A stretch of DNA of 64,000 bases from positions 372,001 to 436,000 of the forward strand of contig BROI01000017.1 of the NCBI GenBank assembly GCA_027923505.1, written 5' to 3'. Under the pieces are notes generated by a model, which worked only from the letters and a program-made list of their open reading frames with translations, did not search any database and was not told the origin of the DNA. Both the position numbers and the translations under genes were made by a program. This DNA is from Mayamaea pseudoterrestris (taxonomy: Eukaryota; Bacillariophyta; Bacillariophyceae; Sellaphorales; Sellaphoraceae). Positions 30,461 through 39,641 of this stretch are shown one piece after another (positions within the stretch are counted from its first letter, which is position 1; every line of letters starts with the position of its first letter).

Positions 30461-33400
30461 ATGGCAACCGACACAACACTCGCGTGTCATGCGGAGGTTT
30501 CTTCTTTCACTGGAGATAGCAGACGGAGCACTGGAGGGCGCTCCAAAGCCAGTTTTCGCGTCATGACGGGATCCTCAATCCCTGAGAGCGACACTGCGCC
30601 TTTGGAGCCTCTTTATGTTCCAACTCGCCGTCTTCCACGTGGAGCGATTTTAAATCAACTAGGAGGCTCTCCTCCATTACCAAGTGGCTCTCCACTTGGA
30701 TCCGGAGGCTCTCCTCCATCGAGCGGCTCTCTGCTCAACCCCGGAGGCTCTCCTCCACCCCCAGGTAGCTCTCTGCCTGGTTCAAGAGGCTCTCCTCTTC
30801 CTTCCGGGAATTCACTCCCAAATCCAGTTGGCTCTCTAACTGGCCGCAGAGGCTCTCCTCTACCCTTTGGAGGCTCTCCTCCTTCTTCTTCGCAGCCACG
30901 TGGCTCCTTGTTGCATCATTCTTTCAAGCCACGAGGAACGCCTCTGTGGGACCGCCTCGTTCCTCCATCAGCGCCACCTGAGAAACCAATACTGGATCCA
31001 ACGGAAGGGGATCCTCCCCGTTCACGCTCCAATTACCGTCATCCAATGTCTCTCCATTTGAGCCAAGACAAGATTGACAACGATTTGAGTAAGTTGCCTC
31101 TGGCGTCGCCAGAGTCTCCATTATCCAGTCCCTTTTCCAAGCCTCCATCCCTCTTCTGGAACACTTTTCAAGCGCTTCACTGTCAACCCTCTTCAGATTC
31201 AATTCATCCTTCTTCTACAGCTCCGTCTGTCCCTCCGTCAGTCGAGCAGCCTACCCTTTACGACGCCATCACCATCGCCGACCCACCATCCTCCATCACC
31301 TTTCACCTTGACGCTACACCAACTGATGAGCTCTCCATTCCATTTGAAGTAATGGATCCTGGCCTTGATTATGCTCCCGCTCCATGGCCAGCCGTCGAGT
31401 CGTCTTGGTTTCAATCCCTGCAACGCGCTCTGCAATGGACGCCTCCTCCTTTGGTTCCATCACCTTTTCGATTTGAGCTAACTGATGCGGCTGCTAACCA
31501 TAACCTGGCCATCCTTTCGGCCAATCACATGGACTTGCGCCACTTGCTCTTCTCCAACAAGGATTTGCCAACTTGCCCCGGCTCCAATTTCCGCCCGATT
31601 GAGCTACTTGATCCGCTCTTTAACGGCCACCCGCGCTGGCTTCGTGTTCGCCAAACTCTTACCACTGGAGCCTCCTTTCCATTGTATCCTATTAATGAGG
31701 CAACGCGCCAGGAAGAATTGGACGCAATCATCGAGTACGGAAACCACAAGTCGGCAACCAAGGAACGCGCAGCGGTACTCGAAACTCTCCAAGAGGAAAC
31801 GGAAAAAGGCTGGCATCTCCCGTTGCCAGTCGACGCTTTACACCAGCTTCCTAATGTAGCTGCTGCTCCTTTTGGATATGTCAAACAACTCAAGCTACAA
31901 GCTGACGGATCCCGCAAGGAAGCCGGTCGAATTACGCACGATCAAACGTTCTGTCAACGGCACGCCGGCACCTCTGTCAACAAGCGAGTCCGGGAGGATG
32001 AATTGCCACCCGTCTTCTACGGATTTGCTCTACAACGCCTATTGAATCGCCTCATTGCAACCAGATTGATCTACAACCAGCTTCCTATCTATTTACCCAA
32101 GTATGATTGGAAATCGGCCTACAAAAACTGCCATTTTGGCCTCGAAACGCTTGTCCAAGCGGCAACCACCACCAAAGGTATCACGACTGACTCCACGCTG
32201 GCGCTTTTAGCACTGAGAATGACGTTTGGCGGGTCTCCCTGCCCTACAATTTTCAGTGATCTATCAGAGACAGTTACAGACGCAGCAAACCATTTGGTTA
32301 GAGACCAGTCCTGGGATCCGGCTTTGGTTCAGTCGCAATTTATTGCACACATTGACACCAATCCAGTCGTGTATTCCGATGCCTCCACGCCGTTCGCTAT
32401 CGCTCGACAAACCACGGTCCAGCAGCTCATTCCAGTTGACGGTCTTCCTTTCTTTGACGTCTTCCTTGACGATCATCTGGGGCTCATTGTTCATACTAGT
32501 AACGACGCCGTTCTTTGTGGTGCTCATGCTATCCCTTTGATGCTCGATGTGATGGGTCGACCGTTGCGAGCGGACGAACCTCTACCGCGCAACGCTTTAA
32601 TTGCAGTCTCCAAGCTCATTGCAGAAGGGTGTTTAACGGAGACTCAAGTAATCCTTGGATGGGAGGTTGATTCGCGCACTCTTATCATCCGTCTACCAGC
32701 TGACAAGCATCGCATCTATTCAGAGGATATTCAGCTCCTCCTGGATCGTCAAGGCTACTCAGTTGCGGCAGCAATCCTCGCCACGCTCTACGGACGACTC
32801 GTCCACGTTGCTGTGGTTGTCACTGAAATGCGGCCTTTCCTTGGCCGTATCCACTCGGCAAAATCTCGCGCTGAAGCTACCACTGGCAAGCATCGCAAAA
32901 GCACGCGATTGACTCGAGCCGAGCGCCAGGATTTGACAGAATGTTTGCGCTTTCTTTCCGTCGCTCGCGACGGCATTGATATCAATCTACTCGTTCCTCG
33001 CTACCCTGACCTCATCGTTCCTACGGACGCTTGCTTGGCTCAGGTTGGAGGCCACGATATGCCTGGTGGTTTTGGCTGGCGTCTGCCAGTGCCGCCAGGG
33101 TCGCCAGCGCATCATATAAACTTTCTCGAGTTCCTCGGCCCCGTCTGCGGCATTTGGCTCGCCGTGGCAGAAGGCCGATTGAAACGAGGCGATTGCGTTC
33201 TCGCTATTGGAGACAACACTACCGCAGCAGGATGGATGCGTCGGTCGAACTTTTCGGATGAAACGTCAACGCCACAAACACTTTTGTTGGCACGACTCCT
33301 CTCCGCTATCTGCTCGCACCAAGGCATCTGCTTCTACTCGCAATGGAAGATGGGACTGGATAACGTCGTACCTGATCTTATATCACGCGATACATCCAGC

Positions 33401-33844
33401 TCAGATGAGTCTCTCACCCAGCTCATCCTCTCTTCATCTCTGGCGCTGCAGGTACCGGCATCCTTCACGATGCGACCCCTGCCCGACAAGATTTTGTCCG
33501 CTCTCTCCTCGTTGATGCATCTAAATCCGAGTTTGTTGGAGTCACACGCGCCACTCACGTTCGAGAAGACATGGCTTGGAAACGCTGGTTGCTCTTCCTT
33601 GAGCGAGTTGGTCTCCAGCACGATCCATTCCTCGTCGACGGAACGCCAACGGACAGAGCGAATCTCTTTATCGCCTTTGTTCAATCCGTCCGTCGAGGCG
33701 ACTATTCAAAGCCAGTTAAAGGACCAAGTACCTTGGTGGCCGGATCTGTCTCTACCACCGTCGGAGGTGTGGCTAAGGCCTTTACGGCCGCTGGTTATCC
33801 CGATCCCCGTCACAACGCGCAAGGAGAGACTCTCCCAGTGTTAG
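30461..33844 (+). CDS. DIRS element ORF2, reverse transcriptase and RNase H
   Basis: Frame of about 1127 residues from the first ATG. It starts with a Ser/Pro/Gly-rich region with repeated GGSPP-type units (about 30655-30900). Reverse-transcriptase landmarks: YLPKYDWKSAYKNCHFG (motif A) and FFDVFLDDHLGLIV (motif C, FLDD instead of the usual YxDD). RNase H landmarks: VPTDACLAQVGG, INFLEFLGPVCG, LAIGDNTTAAGW and NVVPDLISRD. The 3' end overlaps ORF3 by 274 nt in another frame, an arrangement known in the DIRS order. Confidence 0.85.
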   Translation: MATDTTLACHAEVSSFTGDSRRSTGGRSKASFRVMTGSSIPESDTAPLEPLYVPTRRLPRGAILNQLGGSPPLPSGSPLGSGGSPPSSGSLLNPGGSPPPPGSSLPGSRGSPLPSGNSLPNPVGSLTGRRGSPLPFGGSPPSSSQPRGSLLHHSFKPRGTPLWDRLVPPSAPPEKPILDPTEGDPPRSRSNYRHPMSLHLSQDKIDNDLSKLPLASPESPLSSPFSKPPSLFWNTFQALHCQPSSDSIHPSSTAPSVPPSVEQPTLYDAITIADPPSSITFHLDATPTDELSIPFEVMDPGLDYAPAPWPAVESSWFQSLQRALQWTPPPLVPSPFRFELTDAAANHNLAILSANHMDLRHLLFSNKDLPTCPGSNFRPIELLDPLFNGHPRWLRVRQTLTTGASFPLYPINEATRQEELDAIIEYGNHKSATKERAAVLETLQEETEKGWHLPLPVDALHQLPNVAAAPFGYVKQLKLQADGSRKEAGRITHDQTFCQRHAGTSVNKRVREDELPPVFYGFALQRLLNRLIATRLIYNQLPIYLPKYDWKSAYKNCHFGLETLVQAATTTKGITTDSTLALLALRMTFGGSPCPTIFSDLSETVTDAANHLVRDQSWDPALVQSQFIAHIDTNPVVYSDASTPFAIARQTTVQQLIPVDGLPFFDVFLDDHLGLIVHTSNDAVLCGAHAIPLMLDVMGRPLRADEPLPRNALIAVSKLIAEGCLTETQVILGWEVDSRTLIIRLPADKHRIYSEDIQLLLDRQGYSVAAAILATLYGRLVHVAVVVTEMRPFLGRIHSAKSRAEATTGKHRKSTRLTRAERQDLTECLRFLSVARDGIDINLLVPRYPDLIVPTDACLAQVGGHDMPGGFGWRLPVPPGSPAHHINFLEFLGPVCGIWLAVAEGRLKRGDCVLAIGDNTTAAGWMRRSNFSDETSTPQTLLLARLLSAICSHQGICFYSQWKMGLDNVVPDLISRDTSSSDESLTQLILSSSLALQVPASFTMRPLPDKILSALSSLMHLNPSLLESHAPLTFEKTWLGNAGCSSLSELVSSTIHSSSTERQRTERISLSPLFNPSVEATIQSQLKDQVPWWPDLSLPPSEVWLRPLRPLVIPIPVTTRKERLSQC

Positions 33845-34776
33845 CACGTTTGTTTCGCGGCTATAATAACGAGGATCCTACCACGGGGCATCAACAGGCG
33901 ATTCCGTTGGCGTTGCTCATGAAGATGGCGGCTGAGCATGCCACCTCGGCTGGCTACCGTCATTTTCAATGGATTATTACGCTCGCTTTCTTCTTCGCTC
34001 TTCGCTCTTGTGAATACCTCAAGATCCATAAAGGAGACAAAGTTGAAAGAAGGACTCTTCCTATTCGAGTTTGCGATACGCGGTTCTGGAAAGATGGCGT
34101 GCTCGTGTCACACTCTTCACCTTCGCTCCATCTTTCCAATTCCGTCTCCCTTGTTTTTCGAGCGCAAAAGAATCAAGTGAAGGATGATAGCGTTACGACT
34201 CATAGCTCTGGCGATCCTCGCTTCTGCCCCGTGGTTGCAGCTGCAGAATTAGTACGCTCTGCTCGCCGCCTCATTGACAAGGGACTCATGAGTGAGGATG
34301 ACGACTACTTCTACTATTACGAGGCAGACGACGGCAAGCTTGCTGCTCTCCATACCAAGATGGCGCTAGCCTTTCTACGCGACTTTATCAGCTTTAACAA
34401 TCCCGAGTCCATTGGTTTATCAGTTGACACGATTGGCCTTCATTCTATCCGCGCCTCTGCCGCCATGGCAATGTACATGTCGGGCGTCCCTATTACAACC
34501 ATTCAGCTACAAGGACGCTGGCGCAGTGAGGCCTTTATGGAATACATACGCAAACAAGTTGATCTATTCTCCGCCGGCGTCTCCAAGAAGATGCTCACTG
34601 TCACCAACTTCAACACCATTAGCGCTACTCGCTTTCAACCCTCCACGACTACCACCAACAACAACAACAACAACAACATCCAGTCCACCAGTCCTTCGCC
34701 AGTCTCCACCACCGTTCCATTTACGGGCTACAGGCATTCCTCTTCCTCTGGTCTACGCAAAGCCTGGGGCGCTTAG
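33571..34776 (+). CDS. DIRS element ORF3, tyrosine recombinase
   Basis: 401-residue frame. Tyrosine-recombinase signature: FFFALRSCEYLKIHKGD (first catalytic Arg), GLHSIRASAAMAMYMSGV (H-x-x-R), LQGRWRSEAFMEYIRKQ (box with the nucleophile Tyr). The enzyme integrates the element without the DDE chemistry of LTR elements. The C-terminus is a Thr/Asn/Ser-rich tail. Confidence 0.88.
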   Translation: MAWKRWLLFLERVGLQHDPFLVDGTPTDRANLFIAFVQSVRRGDYSKPVKGPSTLVAGSVSTTVGGVAKAFTAAGYPDPRHNAQGETLPVLARLFRGYNNEDPTTGHQQAIPLALLMKMAAEHATSAGYRHFQWIITLAFFFALRSCEYLKIHKGDKVERRTLPIRVCDTRFWKDGVLVSHSSPSLHLSNSVSLVFRAQKNQVKDDSVTTHSSGDPRFCPVVAAAELVRSARRLIDKGLMSEDDDYFYYYEADDGKLAALHTKMALAFLRDFISFNNPESIGLSVDTIGLHSIRASAAMAMYMSGVPITTIQLQGRWRSEAFMEYIRKQVDLFSAGVSKKMLTVTNFNTISATRFQPSTTTTNNNNNNNIQSTSPSPVSTTVPFTGYRHSSSSGLRKAWGA

Positions 34777-34807
34777 CTCCTGGCGCGGCCTCCTTGCATT
34801 TCCTTCA

Positions 34808-34987
34808 TGGGTTCAGCAGCAGCACACTGCAGCTGGCAAGCATCCCGCTCTCTAGCGCGGATCTAGCCCTGCTCTGCTAGCCCAGCGGGGGTGCTTGGGT
34901 TGCTACACATAGCTACCCAAGTTTTAGCAATCGCCGTCTTTGCGTAGTAAGCGGAAGAATCTGTGGCTGGATATTTAGTTTTTGTTC
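34808..34987 (+). repeat. Split direct repeat B1 of the DIRS element
   Basis: 180 bp, starting TGGGTTCAGCAGCAG and ending TTTTTGTTC; matches B2. Directly joined to A2, so B1-A2 reproduces the junction expected in a circular intermediate. Confidence 0.9.
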
Positions 34988-35188
34988 ATGTGGGATTCTG
35001 GAGAGCCGGAGGAAAGCGGTGATTTGATTGGCCAATGGTGACGTCATCGGATGACGGCATTGGCGCATTGGTTCCAGAGGTCATGGGTCCTCTCCAAGGA
35101 TTGCTTCGCAATCTTTGCTTGCTTGTCATTCTTTTGGTCTGTTTGCCTCGAAGCTCTTGTTCGAGGACTGTAAGATAGATTAAAGTTC
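34988..35188 (+). repeat. Split direct repeat A2 of the DIRS element
   Basis: 201 bp copy of A1, with the TGACGTCA palindrome at 35039-35046. Its one divergent patch includes an 11-bp core that is the exact reverse complement of the one in A1. Confidence 0.9.
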
Positions 35189-35206
35189 CCACCCTAGCCC
35201 ATCCCT

Positions 35207-35385
35207 GGGTTCAGCAGCAGCACACTGCAGCTGGCAAGCATCCCGCCCTTTGGCGCGGATCTGGCCCTGCTCTGCTAGCCCAGCGGGGGTGCTTGGGTTG
35301 CTACACATAGCTACCCAAGTTTTAGCAATCGCCGTCTTTGTGTAGTAAGCGGAAGAATCTGTGGCTGGATATTTAGTTTTTGTTC
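35207..35385 (+). repeat. Right terminal split direct repeat B2 of the DIRS element
   Basis: 179 bp copy of B1 separated from A2 by an 18-bp spacer. Its end lies 3 bp before the ATG of the next host gene. Confidence 0.9.
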
Positions 35386-35388
35386 TCA

Positions 35389-36116
35389 TGTCGACTGTCG
35401 AGGCCTCATGGGATCTACTTGGTAGTCTTTTGCAAGCATGTGATTCCATCACTCGTACGGCAGTAAGGAAGCGTCATGCTGTTTCACCGCTCCGTACCTA
35501 TTCGTCGGCCCCATTGGTCGACCAGATTGCTCGCGAACGAGAAATCGCAGCCTGGATCCATCGACAAATCCTGCAGCATGAACGCTCATCACAAGTATTG
35601 ACCATTGATAGCAAAGGTGATGATGATGCGCCACAGAAAGCTGTTAATGAAGCAAACCGCAGTAATCTTTTGATGGAAGCATGCGCGAAACTCCAATGGG
35701 AGCATACATGCTTGTCACACATTCACAAGACCAAGGCATTAAGCGCAACATGCTTTAACGAACATGTTGCCAATGACAATGATCGACTGTTGCGAATAAA
35801 AGTTTTGAAACATAGAAACGAGCTGGTGGGCCAAGTGTTAACGTCGAGTCGGAAATTAACTCACACGAAGCAGCAAATTCAACAGTTGGAGATGCAACTG
35901 CACCAGCTTCGCCTAGACTGTCACAATATTTATCATCAGTTGGAGCAGCGAAACAGTACGAGAGAGCGTGATAACAGTGGAGCACCGGAACACCAAGTGC
36001 AACGAAGGGAATCGCAAATGATGGAGCATGTCATCACTGATTTACTCGCAGCATGCGATTTTGGCACTATTAACGACGAGCGAGTGAATCAAATTCTTTC
36101 ACGTCGAAATAGATAA
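35389..36116 (+). CDS. Coiled-coil protein of unknown function
   Basis: 242 residues from the ATG at 35389, which lies 3 bp after the DIRS element. Helical throughout: SWDLLGSLLQACDSITRTAV at the N-terminus; a long central coiled coil (LTHTKQQIQQLEMQLHQLRL); and a C-terminal MMEHVITDLLAACDFGTIND helix pair. The coiled coil followed by a short terminal helical segment is a shape seen in small kinetochore subunits such as CENP-H, but the likeness is too weak for a call. Its original promoter has been separated from it by the 7.6-kb insertion, so any transcription now starts in the element or its repeats. Polyadenylation-like AATAAA occurs near 36163. Confidence 0.6.
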
Positions 36117-36194
36117 CGCGGTGACGCTGCTATAAAACACTTGTATTGTGACTACCACCTCCAACAATAAACAAGCCAACCTTTTGCCCGTCGC

Positions 36195-36500
36195 CTAATT
36201 CATTTGAGTCATACGTATATCCTTTTCCTTTAGAACCACTGCCAGCGAGCTTAGTTCTTCCTTTTTAGCCTTGCTTTTCGCTAGCCGCGGAGTGTTTTCG
36301 GCTTGGCCCGACTCGCTGAGTGCGTGCCCAATAACGAGCGCATACTTGGCCTTGTTGGAACCGATCACGAAAGTGTATGTGACACCATGCTTACCCCTCG
36401 TCCTTCCCACCTGATGTACGTACGCCTCCAAGTGGATGGGTGCACAATAGTTTATGACAGAGGAACAGGCCACGGAACGTCTAAAACGTTACCGGGAACA
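36195..36500 (-). pseudogene. Relic of a DEAD-box RNA helicase C-terminal core (DDX46/Prp5-like)
   Basis: On the minus strand an uninterrupted 92-codon frame reads SSVINYCAPIHLEAYVHQVG, then RTRGKHGVTYTFVIGSNKAKY and a helical end. This matches the VINYDxPxHxExYVHRxGRTGR (motif VI) region of DEAD-box helicases, especially the Prp5/DDX46 splicing helicases. Just upstream, in another frame, lies GNVLDVPW, corresponding to the RGLDV of motif V. The arginine-finger motif is altered (HQVGRTRG for HRxGRTGR), the frame changes once, and the rest of the helicase is absent, so this is a fragment left by a duplication or an old gene. No expression is expected. Confidence 0.6.
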
Positions 36501-36820
36501 ACAATGCGATGAAAACATTGAAAAAGTAAAACTAGTGTGACAAAACTTATATCGGTACGACACGCACAAAAGATGCATGCTTCACATCCATGAGTGAAAA
36601 GCCAAAACAGCTGCGTTCCGGCATGAAGAAACAACACAAAGCGGGATTGCATCTGGTTAAAAAAAATCGAAATGCACGACAAGATCTTGCTTTACTTGCA
36701 AGCCGGAAGTTGAGACCATGCATGACATGCAGATATGATCTGGCAAAAACAATGGAGTCTTTTTGTTTGGCTCACAAATCGAAAAACGATCTCACAGTCA
36801 ACCGAACCGACAAAGCAATT
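36501..36820 (+). other. Intergenic, possible 5' region of the hemerythrin gene
   Basis: An ATG at 36590 opens a basic 77-residue frame continuous with the hemerythrin exon. It may be a 5' extension (targeting-like, Lys/Arg-rich) or untranslated. Nothing else was seen. Confidence 0.4.
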
Positions 36821-37678
36821 ATGACCATCAACCCTCGCGACCCCATCTACCAAGTCTCAAAAGACTTTGCACCAGACAAAGAATCTACATGGCCACATCC
36901 AAAGGAGCAGGACGGCTGGGTATTGGCCCATAACTCGCTTCGCAGCGAGATTACCGCCTTGAAGTCTGCCTTGATGGCCATTCAGAAGCGCGGAGGCATC
37001 AAGACGCAGTGGGAAACCAAAGCCTTGCAGGGTGCATCAGCGGCGCACTTGGAGCATATCCATGCGCATCACTCCAACGAGGATGAAATCATGACTCCTT
37101 TCATTACGACGCGCGCCAAGTATCCGGACAGGGTGAGTGTTGAAATGCTACATGCTTTCGTCTTTCTGATTTGGAATCACTGTCAACATTACGATACCAA
37201 GCACTGACACTCTGCCCTACACCTCACTCCTCTACAGCTCACGGAAGACCATGACGGCATTGTCAAGCAACTCCGATTGCTTGAAAGCATGATCATGGCG
37301 CTCAAGGTCAATGATAGTGTCGAGAAGCTCCTCAAGGAATTCATTGCCTACGAAGAGGACCTTTTGCCGCACTTGGCCGAGGAGGAAGAGATTGGCCTCC
37401 CACTAATGCGCGCCTACTTTACACCCGAGGACCTCAAGCCAGCCATTGCTCGCATTGTCAAGCAATCGACCAAGCTCGAGTTGGGCAGTTTGGTGGGGGC
37501 TGCCGGAGAAGACTACATTCGCAACACGTTCATGCCGAACGAAGGTATCCCATTTTTCGTATGGCACATTGACTTTTACTGGAAGTACCGTCTCTTTCGC
37601 CAGCAGTTTTCCAACAATGTGCAGGCCTTGGTGGAAGGCCAGGAGCAGAAGAGGAGCTTTATGCGCACGTTGTTGTAG
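36821..37678 (+). CDS. Hemerythrin-like HHE-domain protein
   Basis: Di-iron helical-bundle protein; known relatives bind oxygen, sense iron or oxygen, or protect against reactive species. Exons 36821-37132 and 37238-37678 with a 105-bp GT-AG intron in phase 0 give 250 residues. Metal-ligand blocks are in the right order: AHNSLRSEI (first His), HIHAHHSNEDEIMTPFI (His plus Glu), EDHDGIVKQL (His), and LLPHLAEEEEIGLPLM (His plus Glu). A C-terminal helical part with FFVWHIDFYWKYRLFR extends beyond the bundle. The ATG at 36821 starts just before the domain. The in-frame ATG at 36590 would add 77 basic residues that could be an organelle presequence, so the start is uncertain. Confidence 0.8.
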
Positions 37679-38009
37679 CGCGAGCGGATCGATTCAACCA
37701 TACTGTCCCGGTTTTACGTGAATTCATGTCAGGAGAGTCATTAACTCTTTCAAGTAAAACATTATTTATTTGTCACCATCTTCTTATCTACCTTCTACTA
37801 GCATCATTCAAACGTTGGAAGCCATTGAGCAGCAAATCAAAAATCTACATGTGAGCCAAACCTACCACACAGGTTTAACTTTCATATAAAGCAGCCGCGT
37901 CGAAGTTGTTGCGCGGTTGCGGAATGCGAGCGCTCGGCATGATCCGAAAGCATTTCATTGCAGCAATAGTAAGGCAAAGTAGACAACACTTCTGTACATA
38001 CAGCGAAGT
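37679..38009 (+). other. Intergenic between convergent genes
   Basis: 3' space of the hemerythrin gene and the minus-strand membrane-protein gene. No recognisable ORF, repeat or RNA. Confidence 0.6.
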
Positions 38010-38855
38010 TCACCCCGCTTCCTCGATATCTTCCGTACTTGCTGCCGCGTTTAAGTCAACGTCTGCCGCCACAAGCGTATCAGCGGTGGCATCAGCAGCA
38101 ACTTGATCCGGATCGGAGGGGCCAACAATCAAATTATCGGCGGTAGGATTGGTTACATTGGTGCCAAGAACATTTGCATGTTCCGTGTATGTAGCATTTT
38201 GCGTCGCTGCCATCACCGATTCCTCTACAGCTGAAGTCGCATCTGGCAAACCGATTGATTTCGACCGACTTGCCTCCGCATCAACAGGCCCAACGGCAAT
38301 CACATTGTCTGCCTCACTGATCGTAACATTATTGACTGACTCTTGAACATTCATATCTGCACTGTTCGTCAGCAAGTGCTCCTCCATCCAGTTCGAGTCT
38401 TGCCGTGCCTGCGCATCGCTTCGACGCAACCGGACGGTATGCGTTTGCTCCTGCTGCAGCTTGAGCTTGTTTGGCAAATGCGTCTCCTTCCATCCAAAAA
38501 CCAAAATAGGAATGATTAAAAATACTGCCAGAACAGTATACATGAGCCGAACTGGAATTTGGACGCGAAACGTGCGTTTCGCCGTTGCGTCCGTCTTGTC
38601 ACGCATCGAATAAAGTTCCACGGCGGCTCCTGCATTTGAAGCATTCAATTTTTGCTTTCGACTTGCAGTTCCAGAATAGGAAAAGGACGGAGCATATCGA
38701 CGCATCATTGTCGAGAAGGAACTAGCCGCTGCACCGGCCGCCGTCGAGTTGCTGCTTGACAATCCACTGCCGGATGCATGCAGCGGCGTGTACTGACGCC
38801 CATGACGCTTGTGCGCCGCAACATCTCCTCGATCGCTAGTCTTGTCGTCAAGCAT
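38010..38855 (-). CDS. Single-pass membrane protein of unknown function
   Basis: 281 residues from ATG 38855. A basic, Ser/Ala-rich N-terminal half (about 1-100) is followed by one strong transmembrane helix at about 103-121 (MYTVLAVFLIIPILVFGW). The C-terminal region is acidic and rich in Ala/Val/Asp/Thr, with repeated sequons (NNVT, NATYT, NVTN) and VGP/DAxAAD-like units. By the positive-inside rule this is a type II protein with a glycosylated lumenal or outside domain. Not recognised. No partner is suggested by its neighbours. Confidence 0.6.
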   Translation of the reverse strand: MLDDKTSDRGDVAAHKRHGRQYTPLHASGSGLSSSNSTAAGAAASSFSTMMRRYAPSFSYSGTASRKQKLNASNAGAAVELYSMRDKTDATAKRTFRVQIPVRLMYTVLAVFLIIPILVFGWKETHLPNKLKLQQEQTHTVRLRRSDAQARQDSNWMEEHLLTNSADMNVQESVNNVTISEADNVIAVGPVDAEASRSKSIGLPDATSAVEESVMAATQNATYTEHANVLGTNVTNPTADNLIVGPSDPDQVAADATADTLVAADVDLNAAASTEDIEEAG

Positions 38856-39641
38856 ATTGTCGTCAATCGTCTAATGAAAAGTCTTGGTTTTCTCTCTGGT
38901 GCATGTTGCCTTTTGCAATGCAGGATGAATGGATTCGCTTGCAGCGTTAAGACGCCGCGTTCACGTCGTAGTGAGACTGCCTGAGATGTCGGAGCGTGAC
39001 TGACTGTCACTTCGGTCGTGCAGACTTTGGTGATGGCGCGTCATCGAGGTACGTTCACGACAGCTGCGTCCGATTTGCTATGCCCCTCGCGATAGCAAGT
39101 TGCCTCGAGAAAGTGATACAACGTTGTGTACGAGCTGTTTTCCGAACGCCTAAGTACCTTTGATCCTCGGACCGTTTGGCAAAACGTCCGAGCAACGACT
39201 GCGATTGCGTTATCGAAGATATCAAACGTTGGACGAGCTTTCCAGTCCGTTTTTATTCACGTGGCGACGCGATAGCCAATTGCCTGCGAGCAATCCTCGG
39301 AAGTTCAAATGTCATTGCGAGCGTCGGACACTTACACATGGACGCAGGCGAGAATTGAGCGACGAAGAATTAACGGTGAACCAGCGCTATCGACCAGAGA
39401 GCACATTTTTCAAGCAGAAAAGTCTTTTCATTCACACTTACCGGCTGTTTTGATTGCAAACACATGCTAAGTTTATGTTTGATTGGTGGATTTTCAGTTC
39501 ACGTTAATTTACAAAGGCTTTCCATGCGCAAGTCACCAACGGCTTCGCATGCGGATCCAACCCGATGACAAGCGCCGACTAAAAAATCGCACACAATTCG
39601 AAAAAGCGCATACGAATTCACCAGCCAACTACTTCGAAAGG
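38856..39641. other. Long intergenic region, divergent promoters
   Basis: 786 bp between a minus-strand and a plus-strand gene. It holds an unrecognised 97-codon frame (39160-39453, plus) that begins with a doubtful start and shows no family signature. Two loosely similar segments (GCGATAGC...TTGCCT) occur near 39088 and 39268. No RNA gene or mobile element seen. Confidence 0.5.

Larger units (their letters stand above)
27817..35385 (+). mobile_element. DIRS-type (PAT-like) tyrosine-recombinase retroelement, looks whole
   Basis: About 7.57 kb with the order A1 - ORF1 (gag-like) - ORF2 (RT and RNase H) - ORF3 (tyrosine recombinase) - B1 - A2 - B2. A and B are unrelated repeats of about 201 and 180 bp, so the termini are split direct repeats, as known for PAT/Kangaroo/Ngaro-type elements of the DIRS order. 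There is no DDE integrase and no LTR. All three long frames are open, and no break was noticed. The B copies differ at about 3% of sites and the A copies are nearly identical except for one short patch, so the insertion is young. No target duplication is apparent, as expected for recombinase integration. Confidence 0.88.

Noticed and set aside
33571-34776. Host or phage-derived tyrosine recombinase gene
   Set aside because: It overlaps the RT/RNase H frame and is enclosed by the split direct repeats, so it is ORF3 of a DIRS-type element.
35389-36116. CENP-H kinetochore subunit
   Set aside because: Only a general coiled coil plus terminal helix resembles it; no diagnostic residues were seen, so it is left as unknown.
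39160-39453. 97-codon plus-strand ORF in a long intergenic region
   Set aside because: Arg-rich translation without family resemblance; adjacent loosely similar segments were too weak to call a repeat.
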